From an uncultured Clostridia bacterium (GTDB taxonomy: Bacteria > Bacillota > Clostridia > TANB77 > CAG-508), in NCBI GenBank assembly GCA_944390975.1, contig CALXRX010000002.1:30020-94019 (forward strand): a stretch of DNA of 64,000 nucleotides. Direction: 5' to 3'. Under the pieces are notes generated by a model that had not been told where the DNA came from, searched no databases, and was given only the letters and a program-made list of their open reading frames with translations. Below, one piece after another: positions 33,881 through 43,321 of this stretch (within the stretch, counting starts at the first letter, position 1; every line of letters starts with the position of its first letter). The translations under genes and the position numbers were made by a program.

Positions 33881-34669
33881 CTATTCTTGTGTAGCTTCTT
33901 CCTCTTGTGCTACTACTTCTTCTATACTTGTTGGCTCTTCATTTTCTGCTACTTCTTCCATTTCTTCAGTAGGTGTTTCAAAGCTTTCACCTTGTTTTCC
34001 TTCAATAACTGCATTTCCTATTACTTCTGTAATTAGTTTTACTGCACGAATAGCGTCATCATTTCCAGGAATAGGATAATCAACTTCTTCTGGATTACAA
34101 TTTGTATCTATTAATCCTACAACTGGTATATTTAATTTATGAGCTTCTAATATTGCTATTCTTTCTTTTTTTGGATCTACTACAAACATTACTCCAGGTA
34201 ATTTCTTCATTTCTTTTATTCCACCTAGATTTCTTTCTAGTTTTTCCATTTCTTTCTTTAAAAGAATAACTTCTTTTTTTGGTAACACTTCAAATGTTCC
34301 ATCTTGTTCCATTGCTTCTAAGTCTTTTAGTCTTTGAATTCTTTTTTGAATTGTATCAAAGTTAGTAAGCATACCTCCTAGCCATCTTTGATCCACATAA
34401 TACATTCCAGATGCTAGTGCAGCCTCTTTTACACATTCTTGTGCTTGTTTTTTTGTTCCTACAAAAAGTACTTCTTTTCCTTCTTCAACTTGTTCTTTAA
34501 CAAATCTGTAAGCTTCATCAATTTTCTTTGATGTCTTTTGTAAATCGATGATATGGATACCATTTCTAGCTTGAAATATGTATTCAGCCATTCTAGGATC
34601 CCATCTTCTTGTTTGGTGCCCAAAATGCACACCTGCTTCAAGTAATTGTTTCATTGCAACTACTGCCAT
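33881..34669 (-). CDS. rpsB: 30S ribosomal protein S2
   Basis: The start is ATG 34667-34669 ([20 protein letters not shown]), with AAAGGAGG upstream; the frame runs 10 codons further. The 262-residue protein is S2 of the small ribosomal subunit, with all the usual blocks including [24 protein letters not shown] sequence ([11 protein letters not shown]) and [10 protein letters not shown]. The last 40 residues are a Glu/Thr-rich acidic tail, longer than in Bacillus S2. It is transcribed from the promoter at 34776-34804. Confidence 0.98.
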   Translation of the reverse strand: MAVVAMKQLLEAGVHFGHQTRRWDPRMAEYIFQARNGIHIIDLQKTSKKIDEAYRFVKEQVEEGKEVLFVGTKKQAQECVKEAALASGMYYVDQRWLGGMLTNFDTIQKRIQRLKDLEAMEQDGTFEVLPKKEVILLKKEMEKLERNLGGIKEMKKLPGVMFVVDPKKERIAILEAHKLNIPVVGLIDTNCNPEEVDYPIPGNDDAIRAVKLITEVIGNAVIEGKQGESFETPTEEMEEVAENEEPTSIEEVVAQEEEATQE

Positions 34670-34775
34670 TTTAATTTCCTCCTTTAGTTTTTCCTCCATG
34701 AAATTTCAACATTTACGCTCACTTTTTTAGCACTAACGCAAACTATTTTCATGTGTTTATTTTTTTAACTTTAAT

Positions 34776-34804
34776 AGTATATCAAAAAAGTACTGCAATT
34801 GCAA
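34776..34804 (-). promoter_or_regulatory. rpsB promoter overlapping an upstream terminator
   Basis: On the minus strand -35 TTGCAA (34799-34804), a 17-base spacer and -10 TATACT (34776-34781) match the sigma-A consensus well. The -35 lies in the loop and arm of the terminator of the GH18 gene. The 5' leader of about 100 bases has a possible hairpin (GCGTTAGTGCT with AGTGAGCG) that may be an S2 autoregulatory leader. Confidence 0.7.
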
Positions 34805-34812
34805 TACTTTTT
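34785..34812 (-). terminator. Terminator of the GH18 gene
   Basis: AGTATTGCA and TGCAGTACT form a short-looped stem on the minus strand, followed by six Ts. The plus-strand reading also ends in seven Ts, so it may act both ways. Confidence 0.75.
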
Positions 34813-34845
34813 TTGAAATTTTTATATCTTGCCATATTGGTAAAA

Positions 34846-36519
34846 TTAAGTGTTTAATACTTCTTGTGCTATTTCCCATATATCTTGAGTTTCCCTATCT
34901 TTTTCCCAGAATGCTCCTCCAGCTAATTCATATTTATTTATTAGATTTAGTTTTTCTTTTATTGAATTTGATTCTTCTAACCACATTTGATATCTATATT
35001 TTTCACTATCATATTCTACATAATATTGCTTTGTATTTTCATCCCATTTTCTTTCTACTTCATTTGCATTAGGAATTTTTTCTTCTATTTGATTCATATT
35101 AACAACTGTACTCGTTGATTTTCCATTAATATCTGTTTTCCATAATCTAGTATATAAAGGCATTCCCAATATTAATTTTTCTTTTTTTACAGCTTCTTGT
35201 CCTAAAAATTTATTTATGTTTGCTTCTACCCAATCTGCTCCAGCTGTTGTTCCAGGTGTTGTACTTGAAACTCCATATTGGTCATATGCCATAAATACTA
35301 TATAGTCTGCCTCATTAGCTATTAAATCTCTATCATAACATAGTGACCAATTTTCACTTCCATCTGGTGCTGTAACATCTACTGATGTTACTATTCCATA
35401 CTCTCTTAGACGTGGTGCTAACTCTATAATGAATCTTGAAAATACATCTTTATCTTCCATATTCATATTTTCAAAATCTATATTAATTCCATCTAAATCA
35501 TATTGTATTGCAAGGCTAACTATTTCTTCTATCATTTTTTCTCTTTGTTCATAATTATTCAATATTTTAGAAGTAGTTTCTCTCATTGAATTATTAGAAA
35601 ACATCGCCCAAACTTTGTAGTCATTCGCCTTTGCCCAATTTATATACTCTTCTCCACCTCTTTTTGCATTATCATTTATACTAAATGTATCACCATTTTT
35701 TAGTGAAAAGAAAGATGGTGCAACAACATTTATTCCTTGTATTGTAGTCCCCATTCTATCTGGTGCATTAACATATTCAGAGTAATAATCCCAAACAAGA
35801 TTAATCTTTCCTGTTATTTGTTTTTCTTTTTCTATGGCTTGTCTTACATACGTTTTGTTGGTTAAATCTTTTGTTTTTATATATCCAAGCTTTCCATTAG
35901 ATGTTCTAACTTTTGTCCAACCATCTTTTTCAGAAACTACTATTACTTTTTCTCCTGCTTCAAGTTTATCTACTGTTTTTGAAATTAGTTTTGTGTTATA
36001 TTTCACACTTAACTTTTTAGTAGTATCAGCTTTAATTAATTCTCTATCCAATGAATCTACTGTCACTACTAAATTATTTATATTTTCTATTTCTATATTG
36101 TATACATTACCTAATTCTGAAATTGGTATAAAGAATATTCCATCTTTTCTTATTGCTGTTCCTAATAATTTTACTTCTGCCCCATTTACTTTCATAACTT
36201 TATCTTTTAAAGATATAACTGCAACTTTTGTTTCTGAAGTAGTTATTATTTGTTCATTTTCTTTATCATAATATATTTGACCATCAAAATAGTTTTCTAT
36301 GTCATCCATAGAAACATATACAACCCCATTTTCATCTATAAACAATTCCTGTTTCATTTTTCCTGTTACATTGTTGTTGTTAATAATAAAATTAATTTTT
36401 CCTTCATTAGGATCTTTTTTAAAATTTGGTGAAAATATTAATATTAAAGTTGCTATTATTAACATTATTACTACTATTATTATATTTCTTATCATTTTTT
36501 TATTTAGTTTCTTTTTCAT
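34846..36519 (-). CDS. Glycosyl hydrolase family 18 protein with SH3 domain
   Basis: The 557-residue exported protein has an N-terminal membrane anchor (about 8-30), a copper-amine-oxidase-N-like domain (about 45-155), a bacterial SH3 domain (about 165-222, KVIVVSEKDGWTKVRTSNG) and a GH18 barrel (about 235-555) with the catalytic LDGINIDFE near 340-348. Homologues include spore-associated or envelope glucosaminidases. It probably cleaves peptidoglycan or another N-acetylglucosamine polymer outside the cell. A terminator follows. Confidence 0.92.
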   Translation of the reverse strand: MKKKLNKKMIRNIIIVVIMLIIATLILIFSPNFKKDPNEGKINFIINNNNVTGKMKQELFIDENGVVYVSMDDIENYFDGQIYYDKENEQIITTSETKVAVISLKDKVMKVNGAEVKLLGTAIRKDGIFFIPISELGNVYNIEIENINNLVVTVDSLDRELIKADTTKKLSVKYNTKLISKTVDKLEAGEKVIVVSEKDGWTKVRTSNGKLGYIKTKDLTNKTYVRQAIEKEKQITGKINLVWDYYSEYVNAPDRMGTTIQGINVVAPSFFSLKNGDTFSINDNAKRGGEEYINWAKANDYKVWAMFSNNSMRETTSKILNNYEQREKMIEEIVSLAIQYDLDGINIDFENMNMEDKDVFSRFIIELAPRLREYGIVTSVDVTAPDGSENWSLCYDRDLIANEADYIVFMAYDQYGVSSTTPGTTAGADWVEANINKFLGQEAVKKEKLILGMPLYTRLWKTDINGKSTSTVVNMNQIEEKIPNANEVERKWDENTKQYYVEYDSEKYRYQMWLEESNSIKEKLNLINKYELAGGAFWEKDRETQDIWEIAQEVLNT

Positions 36520-36679
36520 TTTCTTTCTCCTAATTTTAGATTATATAATTAACCAGACATTTATTTTACATCAAGAATATTTTTAATAAATTGTCTAATT
36601 TTATATTAATATATCATAAATTATTTTTTTCGTGAATATTTTTTATATAATTTTTAAGAAAAATATTTTAATTTTTTTC

Positions 36680-36739
36680 AAAAAGAGAGACAAAGTATGA
36701 AAAAATTACTAAGAGCAACTTTTTTACACTTGTCTCTTT
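36680..36739 (-). terminator. Terminator downstream of pilin-like gene A
   Basis: AAAGAGACAAGTGT and ACTTTGTCTCTCTTT pair on the minus strand around a 30-base loop, followed by a T run interrupted by G. It lies about 40 bases after the stop codon at 36777. Confidence 0.55.
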
Positions 36740-36776
36740 AAGAATTTGATAAATATATTCTTGATTATCAAGCTAC

Positions 36777-37793
36777 TTATATTCCTAGCACATATGCAGT
36801 TTCTTCTGTTTTTCCATCTCCTGATATTACTTTTACATTTGGATTTAAAGATATACAAGGACGAAGGCCATATGCACCTTCATAGCTATTAATGTTACCA
36901 TTTGAGGAAACATGGCAGATGTAAATGCTACTCAATCCTCCAGTGGTATCCACCCCTCGTATATAGAAGTCACAATGGGATGAATATGAATACACCTGAC
37001 GGGATACCAACCAGTAAATTTCTCCTGTTACCCAAATATTTGTAGACTGCATTGCTTCTTGGTCTGTTGTATAGTTTGTATCCTCATCTTTCATTGTATT
37101 TGCTCCTTCCACTGTTGAACTAAATTGCAATTGCACTGGTCCTACATTTTCTGTATTTTTTGCATTAAATTTTCCATCCACTCCTATTGTTGGTACACTT
37201 CCTACACATCTTCCATCTAAAGCATATGGACTACTTTGTGCATAATATTCTGCTTTTTCATTTAATGTAGTTATTGTATTATTATAATCATTCATTGATG
37301 TTTGCAACGCTATTAAATCATTTTCTCCATCTGCTCCTAATGCTAGTTCCTCTATATTTTTATCTGATATTATTTGCAATCCATATGTGTCATCATTATA
37401 CAATACCCTAAATGTTACTATTCCGTTTTCTCCAACCGAACTTATTCCTGTATCGTATTTAACATAATCTCCTGGTTGTGCTACACTTTTTAATAATTCA
37501 TAATTTATACCAGGAGCATCTGTACTGCTTCCTGTACCTCCTATTATATTATTTATTGCATTTTCAAAGTCTGCTAACCCTGCTAATTCTCTATCTTGTG
37601 CATCCATATAATTTTTTCCTGCATTCTCCGCTGTTCTAAATATTCCATTTTCTCCTAGTGTTAAGCTTATTGTTACTCCTGCTAGTATTAATAATACGAT
37701 TATTGTTATAATTAATGCTATTAATGTGATACCCTTCCTATTTGCCTTTTTACTTAACAACTCACATTTTTTTAAGTTTAAATTTTTCCTCAT
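36777..37793 (-). CDS. Pilin-like surface protein A (tandem paralogue)
   Basis: The 338-residue protein starts with a basic leader and a prepilin-type helix (KGITLIALIITIIVLLILAG, with cleavage expected after the Gly), but with Ala where type IV pilins have Glu5. A helical stalk follows (FRTAENAGKNYMDAQ), then a beta-rich head. The last 100 residues include a segment YWLVSRQVYSYSSHCDFY and the conserved end GLRPCISLNP. It is about three-quarters identical to the neighbouring copy but differs sharply in the head. It may be displayed on the surface or in a secretion fibre. RBS AGGAGGAAAAAG precedes the ATG. Confidence 0.8.
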   Translation of the reverse strand: MRKNLNLKKCELLSKKANRKGITLIALIITIIVLLILAGVTISLTLGENGIFRTAENAGKNYMDAQDRELAGLADFENAINNIIGGTGSSTDAPGINYELLKSVAQPGDYVKYDTGISSVGENGIVTFRVLYNDDTYGLQIISDKNIEELALGADGENDLIALQTSMNDYNNTITTLNEKAEYYAQSSPYALDGRCVGSVPTIGVDGKFNAKNTENVGPVQLQFSSTVEGANTMKDEDTNYTTDQEAMQSTNIWVTGEIYWLVSRQVYSYSSHCDFYIRGVDTTGGLSSIYICHVSSNGNINSYEGAYGLRPCISLNPNVKVISGDGKTEETAYVLGI

Positions 37794-38022
37794 TCTTTCT
37801 TTTTCCTCCTATCTCTTCTTTAGTAGTATTTTTGCAATTTCTTAATACTTTATTCATTTTATTTTTTATAGTAATATGAGTATTTTCTACTTTATTTACT
37901 TTCCAATACACTATTTTTATTTAACAAATTTTAAACTTTTTCCTATTTTATGATAGAATTTTATATTTACTTTTCAAGTATTTTGTATATCTTTTTTCTC
38001 TCTTTTTCAAGTACTTATCTCT

Positions 38023-39042
38023 TTATATTCCTAGCACATATCCAGTTTCTTCTGTTTTTCCATCTCCTGATATTACTTTTACATTTGGATTTAAAGATAT
38101 ACAAGGACGAAGGCCTGTCTCTCCAGCAGCACTATATGCAGTGCCATAAGGAAATACACGGCACACATAAGTAACATAAAAGTTTCCACTAGTATCAATG
38201 CTACGCACACGAACATTACAAATGGTTGAATCTGAAACGACAGCACGGGATGCTAGCCAATAATTTTCTCCTGTTATATATATATTTGATGTTTCCATTG
38301 CTGTTTGATCTGTTGTATAATTTGTATCTTCTAACTTCTCGCATCCTGTATCTCTACTACTCCATCCAGTTGGTATTGTATAATCATCTGGTATATAGAG
38401 TGTTCCTTCTACTTCCGTATTTTTTGCATTAAATTTTCCATCCACTCCTATTGTTGGTACACTTCCTACACATCTTCCATCTAAAGCATATGGACTACTT
38501 TGTGCATAATATTCTGCTTTTTCATTTAATGTAGTTATTGCATTATTATAATCATTCATTGATGCTTCCCATGCTGTTAAATTGTCTGTTCCATCTGCTC
38601 CTACTTTTACCTGTTCTATATTTTTATCTGATATTATTTGCAATCCATATGTGTCATCATTATACAATACCCTAAAAGTTACTATTCCGTTTTCTCCAAC
38701 CGAACTTATTCCTGTATCGTATTTCACATAATCTCCTACCTCTGCTACACTTTTTAATAATTCATAATTTGTACCAGGAGCATCTGTGTCATTTCCTCCT
38801 GTGCTTCCTAATATATCATTTAGTGCATTCGTAAAGTTTGCTATCTCTGCTAACTCTCTTTCTTGTGCATCCATATAATTTTTTCCTGCATTTTCTGCTG
38901 TTCTAAATATTCCATTCTCACCTAGTGTTAGATTTATCGTTACTCCTGCTAGTATTAATAGCACGATTATTGTTATAATTAATGCTATTAATGTGATACC
39001 TCTGTTTTTTGCTTCTAATGCATATCTTTTTTCTAATTTCAT
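38023..39042 (-). CDS. Pilin-like surface protein B (tandem paralogue)
   Basis: The 339-residue copy has the same layout: leader, hydrophobic helix NRGITLIALIITIIVLLIL, stalk, central domain and a C-terminal lobe ending GLRPCISLNPNVKVISGDG. The lobe residues between NAKNTE and TNYTTDQ, and between ENYWLASR and GLRPC, are different from copy A, while the flanking protein and DNA are almost the same. The upstream non-coding part also matches, so about 1.25 kb was duplicated as a unit. The adhesive or polymerising role is inferred. Confidence 0.8.
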   Translation of the reverse strand: MKLEKRYALEAKNRGITLIALIITIIVLLILAGVTINLTLGENGIFRTAENAGKNYMDAQERELAEIANFTNALNDILGSTGGNDTDAPGTNYELLKSVAEVGDYVKYDTGISSVGENGIVTFRVLYNDDTYGLQIISDKNIEQVKVGADGTDNLTAWEASMNDYNNAITTLNEKAEYYAQSSPYALDGRCVGSVPTIGVDGKFNAKNTEVEGTLYIPDDYTIPTGWSSRDTGCEKLEDTNYTTDQTAMETSNIYITGENYWLASRAVVSDSTICNVRVRSIDTSGNFYVTYVCRVFPYGTAYSAAGETGLRPCISLNPNVKVISGDGKTEETGYVLGI

Positions 39043-39352
39043 TCTTTTGTTTTCCTCCTATTTCTTCTTGTTTTTTAGTATTTTGTACATTATTTCAATT
39101 GTTTATTCATTTTTTCTTTTAGATTTCCTATTTTATGATACAATTTTATATTTACTTATATTACTTGTCAAGTACTTTATATTTATTTTGTCTAATTCTC
39201 TTTTCAAAAATATTTATATATAATTACCTATCAATTTAATACTTATATACTGAACGTTAACCACTACTACATGTTTTTATAGGAATATACTTTATTTTTC
39301 CTATTCTTTATGCTATAATATAATTGTATTTAAATACAAGGAGTGATTTTTT
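39043..39352 (+). promoter_or_regulatory. Intergenic region with divergent promoters
   Basis: These 310 AT-rich bases separate pilin-like gene B from nfeD. An extended -10 TGCTATAAT (39311-39319) stands 33 bases before the nfeD ATG, with a weak -35 (TTTATT). On the minus strand the upstream part matches the region before pilin-like gene A, including TCCTATTTTATGATA. No other gene is seen. Confidence 0.55.
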
Positions 39353-39799
39353 ATGTGGCAGTTTTGGTTAATTATTTCTGGGATATGTTTTGTACTTGAA
39401 ATGGCTACTGTTGGATTTTTAGTATTTTGGTTTGCAATTGGTGCTTTATTTGCTTTAATTACAAGTTTAATCACTGACAGTATCATTATTCAAACTACAG
39501 TATTTATTATAAGTTCTACCCTTTTATTATTTTTAACTAAACCTTTTGTAAAAAAATTAACTAATAAAGATAAAATTCAGACTAATGCTTATTCAATAAT
39601 TGGAAAAACTGGAATTGTAACAAAAGCAATTAATTCAAAAAAAGCAATTGGTCAAATAAAAGTTGGAAGCGAAGTTTGGAGTGCAAAATTAGAAGCTGAT
39701 AATGATGATATTATTCCAGAAGGCACAGAAGTAGAAGTTATTGATTTAGACGGTGTAAAAGCTGTTGTAAAACCATCTGTCGTGGAAGTAACAAAATAA
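39353..39799 (+). CDS. NfeD-family membrane protein
   Basis: The 148-residue protein has three membrane helices (about 3-20, 24-45, 48-68) and a C-terminal OB-fold (about 85-148, GKTGIVTKAINSKKAIGQI). NfeD proteins partner with stomatin-like SPFH proteins in membrane microdomains; the next gene, 48 bases downstream, codes for one. The ATG follows AAGGAGTG. Confidence 0.93.
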   Translation: MWQFWLIISGICFVLEMATVGFLVFWFAIGALFALITSLITDSIIIQTTVFIISSTLLLFLTKPFVKKLTNKDKIQTNAYSIIGKTGIVTKAINSKKAIGQIKVGSEVWSAKLEADNDDIIPEGTEVEVIDLDGVKAVVKPSVVEVTK

Positions 39800-39847
39800 T
39801 GATATTACTATTTTAAATTATATATTATTTAATAAGGAGGAAAAATT

Positions 39848-40759
39848 ATGTTATTTTTAATTATTTTACTTGTTATTATTTTAATAATAGCATTTAAATC
39901 AATTAAGATTGTTAAACAAGCTGAGGTATATATAATTGAAAGACTTGGTAAATACCATAAAATAGCTGATGCTGGTCTTACAGTTATAGTTCCATTTATT
40001 GACCATGTAAGAAGTGTAGTAAGTCTAAAACAACAAACAATGGATATTCCACCTCAAGGAGTTATTACTAAAGATAATGTTACAATTACAATCGATACTG
40101 TTGTATTCTATAAAATTACAGATCCTGCAAAAGCAGTGTATGAAATTCAATCTTTAAAGAAAGGTATTGAATATTTAGCAATTACAACAATTCGTGATAT
40201 CGTTGGTAAAATGGATTTAGATTCAACATTTAGTTCAAGAGATGCTATTAATGACCAATTAAGGGTTATCTTAGATGAAGCAACTGATCAATGGGGATGT
40301 AAAATAGACAGAGTTGAAATCAAAGACATTACTCCTCCAGCAGACATCCGTGATGCAATGGAAAAACAAATGAATGCAGAAAGAAATAAAAGAGCTTTAA
40401 TTCTACAAGCTGAAGGTGAAAGACAATCTGCTATAACTATTGCTGAAGGTCAAAAAGAGGCTGCTATTTTACAAGCTGAAGCTGATAGAGAAGCTAAAAT
40501 AAGAAGAGCTGCCGGTGAAGCAGAAGCAATTAAACAAGTAGCACAGGCTAAAGCAAAAGAAGTTGAAATGATTTACTCTGCAATTAAGAAGTCTGATCCT
40601 GATGATAAATTAGTTCAACTAAAATCTTTAGAAGCATTAGAAAAAGTAGCTGATGGTGAAGCAAATAAAGTATTTATTCCATTTGAAGCTACATCTATGT
40701 TAAGTAGCCTAGGTGCTGCAAAAGAAATTTTTACTGACAATGAAAAAAAGAGTAAATAA
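39848..40759 (+). CDS. SPFH/band 7 stomatin-like protein
   Basis: The 303-residue protein has an N-terminal membrane helix (1-17), the SPFH domain (about 20-180; EVYIIERLGKYHKIADAGLT and VEIKDITPPADI) and a long Ala/Glu-rich helical region (about 180-250, RQSAITIAEGQKEAAILQ). It organises membrane domains and may control proteases. It forms an operon with nfeD and is followed by a terminator. Confidence 0.95.
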   Translation: MLFLIILLVIILIIAFKSIKIVKQAEVYIIERLGKYHKIADAGLTVIVPFIDHVRSVVSLKQQTMDIPPQGVITKDNVTITIDTVVFYKITDPAKAVYEIQSLKKGIEYLAITTIRDIVGKMDLDSTFSSRDAINDQLRVILDEATDQWGCKIDRVEIKDITPPADIRDAMEKQMNAERNKRALILQAEGERQSAITIAEGQKEAAILQAEADREAKIRRAAGEAEAIKQVAQAKAKEVEMIYSAIKKSDPDDKLVQLKSLEALEKVADGEANKVFIPFEATSMLSSLGAAKEIFTDNEKKSK

Positions 40760-40772
40760 AAATGATAAAAAA

Positions 40773-40808
40773 CAAAGCCAAGGTTTCTACACCATGGCTT
40801 TGTTTTTT
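40773..40808 (+). terminator. Terminator after the stomatin-like gene, probably bidirectional
   Basis: CAAAGCCAAGG and CCATGGCTTTG form a stem with one bulge and an 8-base loop, followed by TTTTTT. The minus strand also ends in TTTTTT, so it may serve the converging gene at 40810. Confidence 0.85.
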
Positions 40809-40809
40809 G

Positions 40810-41514
40810 TTATATTTTCATTAATTTAAAATCTAAATAATCTCCACTTACCAAATTAAATTTTATTCCATCAACAATTCCTTCTATTGCATCTTTATGA
40901 GACCTTGAATGTAGATGGCCATACATGCATCTTTTCACATTATATTTTTTCATTACTTCTACAAATTTCAACTCTAAGTTATTTAAAATTGCTGAATTTG
41001 TAATTGGTGGATAATGCATAAATACTAAAACTTCTTTATCTGTACCAAATTTTGTAATCCCTTCTTGTAATGATAGTTCTAATCTTCCTAATTCTCTATT
41101 TAGTATTTTACCATTATTCTCTAAATCGTTTAATGTCCATCCTCTTGTTCCTGTAATTATATAATTTTCATAGCAATAGCTATTATTATATATAAAATCA
41201 ATATCATTAAATTTATTTTCCTCTAAATATATTCTCATTTTTTTAAGAGTAGTCCACCAATAATCATGGTTTCCTTTTAATAATAATTTTTTTCCTGGCA
41301 ATTCATTTAAATATTTAAAATCCAAATAAGCATCTTCTAAATTCATTGCCCAAGAAAAGTCTCCTGGTAAAATTACGCAATCTTCTTTATTAACTTTTTT
41401 AAGCCAATCTTCTTTTATTTTTTCTTCATGTTTTTCCCAATTTTCACCAAATATATTCATCGGTTTTGGATTTTTAAAAGATAAATGTAAGTCGGCTATT
41501 ACAAAAATAGACAA
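40810..41514 (-). CDS. Metallophosphoesterase
   Basis: The 234-residue calcineurin-like enzyme has all metal-binding motifs: DLH (about 8-10), GDFSWAM (51-57), GNHDYW (80-85) and GHLHSR (about 198-203). It opens with a TTG start 6 bases after AGGAGG. The substrate is unknown; the YkuE/YfcE-like class acts on phosphodiesters. It is 10 bases after tsaD and probably co-transcribed. Confidence 0.92.
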   Translation of the reverse strand: MSIFVIADLHLSFKNPKPMNIFGENWEKHEEKIKEDWLKKVNKEDCVILPGDFSWAMNLEDAYLDFKYLNELPGKKLLLKGNHDYWWTTLKKMRIYLEENKFNDIDFIYNNSYCYENYIITGTRGWTLNDLENNGKILNRELGRLELSLQEGITKFGTDKEVLVFMHYPPITNSAILNNLELKFVEVMKKYNVKRCMYGHLHSRSHKDAIEGIVDGIKFNLVSGDYLDFKLMKI

Positions 41515-41524
41515 TTTATACCTC

Positions 41525-42520
41525 CTAATTTAATTTTAAATTTGCAATTGCATTTAATGTAAAATCTGATATATTACCTTCTATGTAATTATAATAGCCT
41601 GCTGAAGCTATCATTGCAGCATTGTCTGTACACAAAACCTTGTCTGGATAATATATTTCTATATTTTCTTCTAATCCTAATTCTTTAAATTTTTCTCTTA
41701 TATATGTATTTGCTGATACCCCTCCTGCCAATGCTACTTTATTTGTATTTAAGTTTTTAATTGCTTTTTTAGTATTTGTAACTAGCATATCAGAAACTGT
41801 TTTTTCAAAGCTAGCACATAAGTCTGCTTTATTTATGTCCGGATTTTTATGATATAAGTTTAATATGGATGTTTTAATTCCACTGAAACTAAAATCTAAA
41901 TTATCAAAATATGTATGTGGTAACTCTATGCAAGGTGTTCCTTCTTTTGCAAGTTTATCTATTTTTGGTCCACCTGGATATTCAAGTCCTATTACTCTTG
42001 CCACTTTATCAAATGCTTCTCCCACCGCATCGTCTCTAGTTTTACCTAATATTTCAAATTCTGTATAACCCTTTATATGTACTAAATGAGTGTGACCTCC
42101 AGAAATAATTAGACATAAGAATGGTGGCTCTAGTTTTTGATATGTAATATAATTTGCTGCAATATGACCTTGTATATGGTTTACACCAACAAGTGGTTTA
42201 TTAATAGCATAGCTTAAAGCTTTGGCATATGCTACTCCTACCAAAAGTGCTCCTACTAGTCCTGGTCCATATGTGCAAGCTATTACGTCTATATCTTTAA
42301 ATGTGATATTGGCTTGATTTAATGCTTCTTTTGTTACTGTAGAAATTGCCTCTGTATGATTTCTTGATGCTATTTCTGGAACAACTCCACCAAACTGTTT
42401 ATGTATATCAATTTGTGAATTAATTACATTGGAAAGAACTTCTCTACCATTTTTTACTACTGATACAGAAGTTTCATCACAACTTGTTTCAATTCCTAAT
42501 GTTATAATATCTTTTTTCAT
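41525..42520 (-). CDS. tsaD: tRNA N6-threonylcarbamoyladenosine transferase
   Basis: The 331-residue enzyme joins threonylcarbamoyl to A37 of ANN-decoding tRNAs with TsaB and TsaE. It has the ASKHA-fold ATPase blocks, the iron-binding HIQGH (about 109-113), [11 protein letters not shown] and late [15 protein letters not shown]. Length is normal. It is placed between an M50 protease and the phosphoesterase. Confidence 0.97.
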   Translation of the reverse strand: MKKDIITLGIETSCDETSVSVVKNGREVLSNVINSQIDIHKQFGGVVPEIASRNHTEAISTVTKEALNQANITFKDIDVIACTYGPGLVGALLVGVAYAKALSYAINKPLVGVNHIQGHIAANYITYQKLEPPFLCLIISGGHTHLVHIKGYTEFEILGKTRDDAVGEAFDKVARVIGLEYPGGPKIDKLAKEGTPCIELPHTYFDNLDFSFSGIKTSILNLYHKNPDINKADLCASFEKTVSDMLVTNTKKAIKNLNTNKVALAGGVSANTYIREKFKELGLEENIEIYYPDKVLCTDNAAMIASAGYYNYIEGNISDFTLNAIANLKLN

Positions 42521-42559
42521 TTTTTAGTCCTTACTTTTATAATTTTTCTTATATTTTTT

Positions 42560-43294
42560 CTATACTACTCCAAATAGCATTCCAATTAAGTTAATTAAAC
42601 CGTTAGCAATTAGTTCTATTATTGGTGAAATAATTGTTCCTGCAAGCCCTGTAATCCATAAAATAAGGAATACAATATAAAATACTCTTTCATATTTATC
42701 TAACCATGCCTTAACATTATAAGACATGAAATTTCTAAATATTTTGCTTCCATCTAACGGAGGAAGTGGAATTAGATTAAATACTCCTAGTCCAACATTA
42801 ACTATTATTGTAGATTGTATCATTAATATTACTATATAACCTATTTGTGTTAATATAAATGTTGGAGCAAATTTTATTATTAAAAAATATATTACTGTAA
42901 ATACTATTGCTAATATAAAATTCATAGCAGGTCCAGCAACAGAAACTATTGCTTCTCCTGCTGACATTGAAATTTTCCTATTAAAATTTCTAGGGTTTAT
43001 TTGTACTGGTTTACCCCAACCCACATGTGCAAATATTAATAATACAAACCCAATAGGATCTAAATGACTAAGTGGATTTAAGTTTAGCCTTCCTTGCATT
43101 CTTGCAGTATCATCACCAAGTTTATATGCTGCAAATGCGTGTGCAAATTCATGAAATGTAATTGCTATTATAACTCCTGGTAAAGTTAATAATAAACTAA
43201 ATATATAATTTTGTGACATACTAGCTATAGACATTATAACCATAATTGCTAATATAACATAGATTACTCTTTTATCAAACGAAAAATTAAACAT
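42560..43294 (-). CDS. Site-2 protease family M50 protein (YwhC-like)
   Basis: A 244-residue membrane zinc metalloprotease with HEFAHAF (about 47-53) and the second metal site NLIPLPPLDGSK (about 178-189), plus the FILAI and GPAMN pattern. It has five or six membrane helices and no PDZ domain, unlike RseP in the same window. The substrate is unknown. It is 39 bases upstream of tsaD. Confidence 0.92.
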   Translation of the reverse strand: MFNFSFDKRVIYVILAIMVIMSIASMSQNYIFSLLLTLPGVIIAITFHEFAHAFAAYKLGDDTARMQGRLNLNPLSHLDPIGFVLLIFAHVGWGKPVQINPRNFNRKISMSAGEAIVSVAGPAMNFILAIVFTVIYFLIIKFAPTFILTQIGYIVILMIQSTIIVNVGLGVFNLIPLPPLDGSKIFRNFMSYNVKAWLDKYERVFYIVFLILWITGLAGTIISPIIELIANGLINLIGMLFGVV

Positions 43295-43321
43295 AAATTA
43301 CCTATTTCTCCTTTTTCTATT

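Noticed and set aside
36699..36743. A 14-codon plus-strand frame (MKKLLRATFLHLSL) as a small gene.
   Set aside because: It lies inside the arms of the terminator of pilin-like gene A and has no separate expression signals.
36777..39042. A diversity-generating retroelement acting on the pilin-like genes, because the head resembles C-type lectin-like variable proteins.
   Set aside because: No reverse transcriptase or template repeat is in the window, and differences between copies affect all codon positions rather than adenines only.
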